From Echinometra lucunter (lineage: Eukaryota > Echinodermata > Echinoidea > Camarodonta > Echinometridae), in the NCBI GenBank assembly GCA_029962745.1, contig CM057169.1, forward strand, positions 14,163,193 through 14,227,192: 64,000 bases of DNA, in the 5' to 3' direction. Numbering within the stretch: position 1 is the stretch's first letter; each line of letters starts with the position of its first letter. The notes below the pieces were generated by a model. The model saw only the letters and a program-made list of their open reading frames with translations, had not been told where the DNA came from and ran no database searches. The translations under genes were made by a program, and so were the position numbers. Below, in pieces: positions 57,401 to 64,000 of this stretch.

Positions 57401-60400
57401 ATCCGATGTTACAAATGTTCTTAGAGTGGTCAGTTTTATCAGGTCAGTATGTTGTCAGTCATTTATAACAGACAGTACCTAGTCAATAAGAGTGTGTTTC
57501 TAGAATTTCTGATTATCTCCAGATTTTGTATATCTAAAGCCTGCCACACTTTATGCGATCCGACTGCGACCCAATTTTTGAACAAAGTGCATTTAGCATT
57601 AAAAATGAAAGTTTGAATAAGTAAAATTATCTTATTTGAAGTTCAGAACAATGATACGAATACTAAAATCAAAATGTTGGTTAACCGCAAGCCTTGTGGT
57701 CGGAGTAAAGGCCAAATTAACTTCGTATCCTAGCCGATCGCAACATTGCTATGATGTCACTGTTATTTTGGAACTGAATTTGCTTTTATTCCTACAGGGA
57801 GGCCAGAATTTCGATTTTTTTGTATTCATACGACTATTCAATACTTTGATCATGAAGATTTCACATATTTGAATGTTCATATAAAATGCTATTACAAATT
57901 TTTCCGAAATCGGACCACAGACGGATCGTATCGTGTGTGCCAGGCTTAAGTGGCAAATATAGTCACTGTGAGACTCCACCAGTGATGTTATTATTTACTG
58001 CAGTGCATGGTTCCAGAATGTTTAACGTGCGTGTTGTTGTGACAATTTTCTAACAGGCAAGGATGTGTTCGAAGCTTTCTACAAGAAGGACCTGGCCAAG
58101 AGGTTACTAGTAGGCAAGAGTGCTTCAGTGGATGCAGAGAAATCTATGCTATCTAAACTCAAGCAAGGTAGTGCACCTGTATTTTATTTGCAAGTAAAAG
58201 TATTGAATGAGAAATTTGATCGTTATCAGTACTCCCAACTGAATGATGCTCAGAAGAAATTGATGTTTATTGTGTAGTTTTTCCCACATCTAGTTTTTGT
58301 ATGATAAGAGTGTCAGTCATGCATAGCAAGTAATGAATGGCAAGGCCGTGGGTGTAGTATTGAAAAGAGTATCATGAATAAGGTATAATAAGTACATTGT
58401 CAGCTAAATAGCCAAGTGGAGGGGAGAAGGCCATGGCTTTGTTATGCATGTGTACTTTACCAGCTTTTATGAATACTGGCAATCCACACTATATGCTTAT
58501 TCATTTTGTGTTATATGTTTTGCCAAGTGTGATGGTAGCTAGTCTCTAGAGAATTGGCATTAAACTGATCAAGTATAGTCTCACATTGCTTGCCTTGGAT
58601 AAAAAGATATGTGTGTGAGATGAATTCCAGCAAATTTTAGTGTAAATGTCAGAGAGGAATGCAATTAGCGCCCAAAGTTTTCTGCTTTCTAAAATCTAAA
58701 TGTAAAATTATGCTTTCTTCTGCTTTACAGACCTCAAATTCTGCTTTCTTCTGCTTTCTAAATTTTGCCATTTTAAATTCATTGAAAGCTCAGAAAAGAC
58801 TTATTTTTTTTATTTCGAATGCATGGAAATAGTAAAAAAAAAAAGATTGCTTACTTAACTACCCTTCTTACTTCAGTCGGCCTTCAACATCCCCATTGAA
58901 TTTCAGCATCATCAACTGCTAAGTATGTAGCTCAGTTAGGCTCTTCCTTCTATCAGTTAACGCGTGCTTGTACATTGAAAATGATCTTTCCACATCCACG
59001 CTGGTGTTACGCTGCCATATTTGTTCCCTGGCTATATGCCCTATGCTTGGAGTACGCACAGTCATCCCCCTCCAGTACAAATCCAAGTCAAATTCAGTGG
59101 GATGCTCTTCCTTTGCTGCACTCAAAGTTTGTGTATTACACTCTCTCATGAAAATAACATCGACGAGATAAAGTTTGTCCAAATGTGCAACAATGATATT
59201 GAGCACACTTTTGTCACGGTGATCAGTAGTTTCATCGACAATCACACTCACCACTTTTCCCGCTAATTCCAACTTGATCGCTGCAAAAAAGATTGCCGAA
59301 GATTTTCTGGGGTAGTCAAAGATCCTCCCTGAACACAGCGTGTTTTTTTAAAAAAGGCTTCATTTGGTGTACCTTTTTTGATGGAATGTTGGCCGCTGTC
59401 ATCATTCTAACAAAATCTGCTTGAAACTCTCCTCGCTGTTGCATTGAACTCATCATCTTTGGCGATGTCAGAGTACTCTGCCTTGTTTTAGGAGCCACGC
59501 CTCCAGCTGCAGCCTTCGCATTTCTATGCTGCTTCGAATTCAGATGGTCAATGCAAGTATCCCGTTTGCGCCATTCCACTGTGTGCTTGCAGAAACGGCA
59601 GAACATTTGGATCTCATCAGCGTAAAAGTTATCCTTGACTTTGGTTCGGACGCTCTGTATTTTGCAGTCATAATCATCCCCCCTAATTTGCTGCTACGTT
59701 TTGGTTCAGGTGGCATTGTGATGATGTTGATGCGATCAATTCAATTTAACTATCCAAGCATGCAGAACAAGATTTGACTCAAGCAAACTCCATAGCATAG
59801 ACGAATTAGCCAGGCAGAACAATCAAAACAACAGCACGTGCACGGCGGTGCATGAAGGAATGTTTTGAATATTCGCTACTCGCGATTGCGTAACATCACC
59901 GTAATGACCATAGTAACTGTACACGCGGATATGCTTTCTCTATGGAAAATTCCAGAATGGAACGCGCACAAAGGCTGTTGGGATACGATGTTGCGCAATG
60001 TACTGTACGTTCGAGGGAATTTGAAATTTGGTAAAGCTCGCGATCGCGATCAGACCTGCAGGGTCGACATTGGGGCTAGGGAGTTTCACTGAGCCTTAGC
60101 GATTCCTAAATTGGATTTTACATACTGTATGGTTAATAATGATTAATCATCATGCATTTTGAAACCAATGATCTTACTCTTATATTAATAATTACTAGGA
60201 TTGCTCACCAAAGTCACTGTTTGTGGATTTCTTTTTTCAAAATAGTGTTTTCCGCTTTCTACCCCCATTTCCGCGATTTCCGAGGAAAATCCGCTAAGCG
60301 GAAAACTTCAGGCTATGACCCCTCCATGCCAATAAGCTCGGTGTAGAACATACACAGTGCTTTGTTGTGTTTATGGCGGCAATGGAATTCCCATTGTTTT

Positions 60401-62813
60401 TACATGTGTGCAGGCACTGTGTGATGCTGCGTTGACTGGGTACCCACTTCTTCGTCATACCTCATACTCAAAATTTTGGGTCAGCTCTTGACTTTTTATG
60501 AGAAAATTAGCCAAAATGCATTGATTTCGATTGAAGATCATCAAATTTTTAATGTTATTGTTCTTAGAATTGTATTCTCGATCATATATCAAATTATTTT
60601 TTACCATTGTGTAATCACTTTAACATAAGTTGTATCTTCATACTTTGTATTGAACATGTCTAAGTTCCAGTAGGACTATGAACTTCAATCATTATTTAAC
60701 CTGAGATGTTCATATTGCATTGTATTCTGTGAACATTTTCTGCTCTACAGAATGTGGTGGTGCCTTTACATCCAAGCTAGAAGGAATGTTCAAAGACATG
60801 GAGCTCTCCAAGGACATCATGGTTGCATTCAAACAGGTCCGTATTTATAAATAATAATAATATGTAACATTTATTTAGCACTTAATACAATGTTTCTAAT
60901 AAGCAGAGGAAAGAATTTAAAGAATGAAGAGAAAACGAAAGATTGAGAAAAATGGAAGAACAAATACAAAAATGCATAGACTACTTCTAAGATTGTCTGA
61001 TAAGATAAGTTTTAAGAAGTGTTTTCAAAGAGTCTATGGTGGAGGCCTCAAGAATGTAGATAGGAAGATTGTTCCAGAGTTTTGGGGCAACAGGAGAAAC
61101 GGCACAATTGCCGTAAGGAGTCGTGGTAGGAGGTCCAGGAGATAGCTGGAGATGGGCAGTGGGAGCAGAATGGAGACATCTAGTTTGCTGGAGATGATGA
61201 TGAACAAAGAAAAATAGGATCCTGAAGATTTTATAGACAAGAAGAAGAACTTTGAAGATAATTCTTTCATGAATCTGGAGCCAGTGAAAACCATGTAGAA
61301 CTGGGGTTCTACAGTGTTATAGAGGTGACTCAATGTTTACTTCAGGCTGTATTTTGTCTGTAGGATCAGGTTAGGTGTCGGGTTAGTTGTTGGATTAGAT
61401 GTAGGGTTAGGTTTTGTGTTAGGGTTAGGTATAGTGGTTAGCCTAGGAATTAAGTTTTAAAGTCAATCACTGTTGGAATTTGACCATCAAAAAAAGATCA
61501 CGAGAGCATGTGTCAGAAAAGCCATAGGAAGTGGTTGTATCACACTTTTGGGCCTCTGTTGCTTGAAAGTTGTGCCCATGGTGTAACTTGATTAAATGTG
61601 ATGTAATTGGAGTAAGTATTAGATTTAGTGACATCAGCAAGTTTCTTCTCTCTTTCTATCTCTCTTTCCCTATTCTATCCTTCACAGCATATGCAACATC
61701 AGAGCAGCGCAAGCATGATGGATCTCAGTGTGAACATCCTAACCATGGGATACTGGCCAACGTATAAACCACTGGAAATTCATCTACCATCAGAGGTGAG
61801 CAGAAATTACAGCTTACCCGAGACTGTGTGAATTGTTCTATAGACAGTTGCCATGAAGTTTACTTTGTCAGAGGCAAAGAGTTGGCGTTGGGATTACAGT
61901 CTGATGTCACTTTAAGGTTTAAAGGTATTGGCTAACTTTGAGAGCAGCTGATTAAAAAAATTCTCAAACTAAGATGAAACATGTGTATGAGTCCTTGTAT
62001 TTGTACTCGAAAACCCTGAAACCAACCATAGTTTGGAATGAAAAGCTGTAAGTTAGACGCAAACTGCGATTTTAGTAGCTTTCGTCTCGAGAGACAATGA
62101 ACTAAGAGGACCGTTTGCACGAATTAAAAGATACCGTTACCTGCCTTCCTCCGCGTGATATGTCAATACACTCAGTGCGGTCCGTTGAGTCATGTGCGCA
62201 TGCGCACTCCTTACGTTTGGTCTGTGCAACCGACCCTCGTATATTTTTCAAACATTGGTTCACATTTCTAATATTTAAAAATACTTCCCGTGGATATTAT
62301 ACTCTGAATCTTTCAAACTGGTATTTTTACTCTGTAACCCTAATGTTTATCCCATTTTCAAGTAACAAAATGAGATTTTTAAAAATTCATAACAATGTTA
62401 ACCAATGTCTTTAAGCTTAGAGTTAGTTTTAGATATAGTGTTAGGGCTAGGCTTTACGTTTGTTATTTGGTTAAGGGTAAGCATTAAAGATAAACTGGCG
62501 TTCTGGTCATGGGATCATAATGTGAAAGAACTGTTCCAGAGCAACCGGGTGAGTTAAATTTTTGTTCGGTTTGTACGGTTAAGGCACCTTATGAGAAACC
62601 GGTATGATTGGAACGAACCGGTGAATGAACCACTTAATTTGTATTGCACCAAGTTCTCTTGACGCAGTCACCAGTTATTTCTCCCTTTTTCTTCAGATGG
62701 TCAATCTACAGGAGCACTTCAAACGGTTCTACCTTGGTAAGCACAGTGGTCGCAAACTTCAATGGCAGCCAAGTCTAGGTCACTGCCTTGTCAAGTCTCA
62801 GTTCAGAGAAGAG
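39168..62813 (+). CDS. cul4: Cullin-4 (CUL4A/CUL4B type), partial at the 3' end
   Basis: Cullin-4 is the elongated scaffold of CRL4 ubiquitin ligases. Its N-terminal half holds DDB1 with DCAF receptors and its C-terminal half holds RBX1. Exons: 39168-39459, 47359-47578, 50810-50879, 51441-51514, 51892-52054, 52673-52762, 53656-53806, 54290-54408, 55034-55226, 56016-56120, 58057-58167, 60751-60836, 61688-61795 and 62697-62813. Joints are phase-consistent and GT-AG except intron 2. They give 633 residues, running to [18 protein letters not shown]. Landmarks are [89 protein letters not shown] and [19 protein letters not shown]. The RBX1-binding end, winged helix and NEDD8-acceptor lysine lie beyond the window. 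Assignment to CUL4 rather than other cullins rests on the continuous match; an unduplicated invertebrate gene would be co-orthologous to CUL4A and CUL4B. Confidence 0.95.
39460..41640. other. cul4 intron 1, left part
   Basis: There is no exon here. A (GA)n tract lies at 39885-39912. The region 40010-40160 contains the palindrome CTTGATCAAG and ATATCCT-type phrases that reappear near 45700-45750 and, inverted, at 46365-46430, so it seems to be a dispersed repeat. The phrase around 41530-41640 is also related to 39975-40070. Confidence 0.45.
42300..45660 (+). mobile_element. Broken non-LTR retrotransposon (CR1/L2-like) in cul4 intron 1
   Basis: The frames read in order as an apurinic-type endonuclease ([51 protein letters not shown]) and then a reverse transcriptase ([63 protein letters not shown], with FADD at the catalytic motif). 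The C-terminal part is [27 protein letters not shown], then [11 protein letters not shown]. Together with the 3' tail of CTTGAA units this fits the CR1/L2 group. The frame is broken near 42630, 43515, 43749, 44550, 44787 and 45088. It lies in the same orientation as cul4 and no longer encodes an intact protein. Confidence 0.9.
45575..45660 (+). repeat. ACTTGAA tail repeat of the LINE
   Basis: After GGAATAAACTTGAACTTGAA the units CTTGAA and ACTTGAA alternate up to about 45657. Such short-unit 3' tails take the place of poly-A in CR1/L2-like elements and mark the insertion's 3' boundary. Confidence 0.88.
45661..47358. other. cul4 intron 1, right part
   Basis: There is no exon. Inverted copies of a phrase with ATTTCCATACCATTCCTTCA and CTTGATCAAGTGAA lie at about 45695-45752 and 46362-46430. 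A fold-back-like stretch with TTTCATGAAAATTGTGAGCA lies at 47165-47300, just before the acceptor of exon 2. Confidence 0.45.
47579..50809 (+). other. cul4: cul4 intron 2: probable U12-type AT-AC intron
   Basis: Exon 2 shows no usable GT donor where the cullin alignment ends. The sequence after TTTACTAG is ATATCCTTT, the U12-class donor consensus. Upstream of exon 3 is CCTTGACT, which fits the U12 branch site (consensus TCCTTRAC), and 11 bases after its adenosine comes GGCAC. Joining AG|T across this AT-AC intron gives [20 protein letters not shown]. That segment has exactly the same length as human CUL4A between the conserved HV and NTCW positions (27 residues in both). Confidence 0.82.
47650..48430. 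repeat. Tandem repeat, about 272-base period, with AGGTCA motifs
   Basis: The phrase TACTTAGCGGCGGCTTTCCG at about 47652 recurs at about 47924 with one change, and the block that follows is nearly identical. Two further, shorter and more diverged units follow to about 48430. Units contain AACTTTGTGACCGTTTCTCC, GTAACCAAACTTGGATGGTA and AGGTCAAAGGTCA followed by AATGAGGTCAAATG. The sequence from 48430 to 50809 holds no further exon; a segment at 49150-49210 is rich in ATCGAT palindromes. Confidence 0.85.
52268..52460. mobile_element. Short inverted-end repeat with telomere-like interior in cul4 intron 5
   Basis: The ends ACAATTGCTCCAGA and TGGAGCAATTGCCAG are inverted copies. The interior has degenerate GGGTTAGGGTTTGG-type wording (about 52305-52395). 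It is non-coding and lies between exons 5 and 6. Confidence 0.55.
55340..55445 (+). pseudogene. Partial second copy of cul4 exon 9
   Basis: About 120 bases after the donor of exon 9, the 3' part of that exon is repeated with substitutions: GAGAAGTTCTCGGTCTCTCT, then an open frame [20 protein letters not shown] and KPAELVG, and a donor-like GTGG|GTATCT. The similarity continues past the donor (CACTGACTGAG against CACGGTGACTGAGG). No acceptor precedes the copy, so it is probably a dead exon fragment. Confidence 0.8.
56121..58056. other. cul4 intron 10, no exon
   Basis: The region has a poly-G run at 56540-56551 and a poly-C run at 57239-57259, with G/C-rich wording such as TAGCCCGGGCCATT and GGGGGGGCTTTTTTTAGCCC. 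These suggest one dispersed repeat spanning about 56500-57260. The rest is AT-rich and shows no coding match. Confidence 0.45.
58919..59716 (-). pseudogene. Decayed hAT-type transposase remnant (BED finger plus C-terminal dimerisation region)
   Basis: On the minus strand, an ATG at 59716 starts [13 protein letters not shown]. After a shift at a run of six G the frame continues [16 protein letters not shown] and a BED-type zinc finger ([26 protein letters not shown]). After a stop near 59316 and another frame change comes [19 protein letters not shown], a typical hAT core phrase. The last part is [20 protein letters not shown], the hAT C-terminal signature. The whole is about 800 bases, far shorter than an intact transposase, so the catalytic middle is deleted. 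The BED region is reminiscent of CGGBP1-like proteins. It lies in cul4 intron 11, antisense to the gene. Confidence 0.8.
60840..61290. repeat. Retroelement-derived repeat in cul4 intron 12
   Basis: It begins with an (AAT)n stretch and contains GATTGTTCCAGAGTTTTGGG. The wording resembles 25690-25710 (ATTCATTCCAGATCTTGGAT) in PEX1, suggesting related 3' ends of old retroelements. No reading frame is supportable. Confidence 0.35.
61362..61445. repeat. Degenerate telomere-like GGTTAG repeat in cul4 intron 12
   Basis: Units such as GGTTAGGTGTCGGGTTAG and GTTAGGGTTAGGTATAG follow each other without exact period. Similar wording is seen inside the 52268-52460 element and near 62412-62480. Confidence 0.6.
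61919..62414. mobile_element. MITE family C, copy 2, in cul4
   Basis: It is an inverted copy of 26729-27236, with TTTAAAGGTATTGGCTAACT at its left and TTAACCAATGTCTTTAA at its right. It keeps the GTGCGCATGCGCACTCCTTA core. It occupies much of the intron between exons 13 and 14. Confidence 0.85.
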
Positions 62814-62859
62814 GTGAGAGTTTTGTCATTGAACCCACAGAAACGGAGTGGTACCTGTT

Positions 62860-63190
62860 TTAAAGACGCTCAGTCGTGGGCTTTCATGGGGAATTTGATG
62901 CCATGTGTGCTTACCCAGTAACAGGTGTTGTCCATCACCGTGAGTTTTATGACCAACAGACCTTATGTAATGCGCTGTATATTCCACCCTTTGCCCCATA
63001 TGGCAAAGTCATTATCTCACTTTCCCTGGCCCGAGAATGCCCGAAGCAGGCCGAAGAATGTTTATGGTGGGACAGCTTGTTTTGCTGTGCTCCAGAAATG
63101 TAGTTCGATTACAGGTATTTCCAGTGCTTTTCACAAAGTCTGGTGTCAGCAAATTATGATCCACTCCCCATGAAAGCCCATGACTGAATG
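62860..63190. mobile_element. MITE family B, copy 2, downstream of cul4 exon 14
   Basis: It has the same ends as 25857-26173 (CAGTCGTGGGCTTTCATGGG and its complement) and differs from it by scattered substitutions and small indels. The outer bases TTAAAGAC on both sides suggest that the true inverted repeats extend about 10 bases further. It starts about 45 bases after the exon 14 donor. Confidence 0.88.
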
Positions 63191-63739
63191 TCTTTAACTT
63201 TAGGGGAATTAGGTAGTCAGTGGTCAACTTCTCAGGCTTTAGAAAGCTATGAATTTTATGGAGTCAATTGCTAAGTTTTGACATCATTGGGCTAGTCTGC
63301 TTGTTATATGTATTTTTCAGATCAATTGCAAAAAAAACGTTTTATAAATAGTGCCTCTCATATATACGCCTATTATTTACTATGCCATTCTAGTATTATA
63401 ACGAAACCCAGCTTTCATGTACTGTAACATGCTTTCAAGATGACTACATGTATTTGTTATTTTTTGTTTCATATCTAAATTTCTGCTTTATATGTTAAGT
63501 GCGACTTGCCATTTGTCTGGAATGGGACATTGGACCTGGTCATTTTCGTTTCTGTATCTTTGTAACTTGATCTGTAATAAAGACATGATTTAACATCAAC
63601 AGAAAGGATATGACTGGGCATTGTATTATTTTTCCATGCTCAGCCATTTTGGTTATAGTACACCCATCAGGCAGGAGGACATGTACAACACTTTTTCTTT
63701 GATTTCTTTGGTGCCATATGTGACTATAACTTAGCCTTG

Positions 63740-64000
63740 TTAACCCATTCGTGACAGGAATTATTTAAAGCCTAATTTGATCAGCTTTTATTCTTCAAAT
63801 TGGCAACACCAACATTTTACTTTTATTGCTACATTTTTCTTATAAAACATCATGTATCTGAAATAAATATAAATTGACAGAATGTATGATGAGAAGTCAT
63901 AAAGTTGCCAGTTTGCAGGGAAAAACGGTAATTTTAACATTTTCATCGCATTGCCAATTATTTAAAGCCTAATTTGATCAGCTTTTATTCTTCAAATTGG
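63740..64000. mobile_element. MITE family A, copy 3, cut by the window edge
   Basis: It starts TTAACCCATTCGTGACAGGA and continues as the inverted form of copies 1 and 2. Near the end the phrase AATTATTTAAAGCCTAATTT appears a second time (63763 and 63957), so this copy carries an internal duplication or is two copies in tandem. The sequence 63191-63739 holds nothing recognised. Confidence 0.8.

Noticed and set aside
59021..59266. Plus-strand frames over the hAT remnant
   Set aside because: The minus strand has recognisable BED and hAT motifs over the same bases; the plus-strand frames match nothing.

Overview
This window is from an animal genome. Its genes are split by GT-AG introns, it is crowded with microsatellites, fold-back elements, SINE/LINE remnants and short inverted-repeat transposons, and two conserved eukaryotic genes can be assembled exon by exon. 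The repeat style (long CTA/CA/GATA-type microsatellites, poly-G/poly-C runs, many short MITE-like elements, a CR1/L2-like LINE with a short-repeat tail) suggests a marine invertebrate, most likely an echinoderm such as a sea urchin. That taxonomic call is inference from repeat texture only. Two 500-base runs of N (2384-2883 and 21011-21510) are scaffold gaps of conventional size, so linkage across them is not certain.

Left part (1-21010). It is gene-poor. One terminal exon of an unrecognised plus-strand gene lies at 3262-3461 with a polyadenylation signal about 550 bases later. The main object is a three-exon minus-strand gene (17335 to 12373) that I assembled from splice sites and reading phase. 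It would encode a secreted protein of about 118 residues with a signal peptide, a short acidic stretch and a histidine/glycine/arginine-rich repeat. Its first intron holds a CTA array of nearly 1 kb, and its second holds a transposon-like element with about 170-base inverted ends and a very long polypyrimidine tract.

Middle part (21511-37094). Fourteen exons on the minus strand encode PEX1, the AAA+ ATPase that with PEX6 extracts the import receptor PEX5 from peroxisomes. The N-terminal domain, a long serine-rich linker exon, the degenerate first ATPase module (D1) and the start of the second (D2) are present. The coding sequence runs into the 21011-21510 gap after the D2 Walker B motif, and the rest of the protein is not visible anywhere to the left. 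The 5' half of PEX1 exon 2 is tandemly triplicated.

Right part (39168-64000). Fourteen plus-strand exons encode a cullin-4 (CUL4A/CUL4B type) scaffold of CRL4 ubiquitin ligases. It is complete from its start codon into the cullin homology domain and then leaves the window. PEX1 and cul4 are head to head about 2 kb apart and may share a promoter region that now contains a 0.67 kb fold-back element. cul4 intron 2 looks like a minor-spliceosome (U12) AT-AC intron, and a partial second copy of exon 9 lies just downstream of the real one. The large cul4 introns carry a broken LINE (42.3-45.7 kb), a tandem repeat with AGGTCA-type motifs, a broken hAT transposase remnant on the minus strand, and copies of three MITE families that also occur in PEX1 introns.
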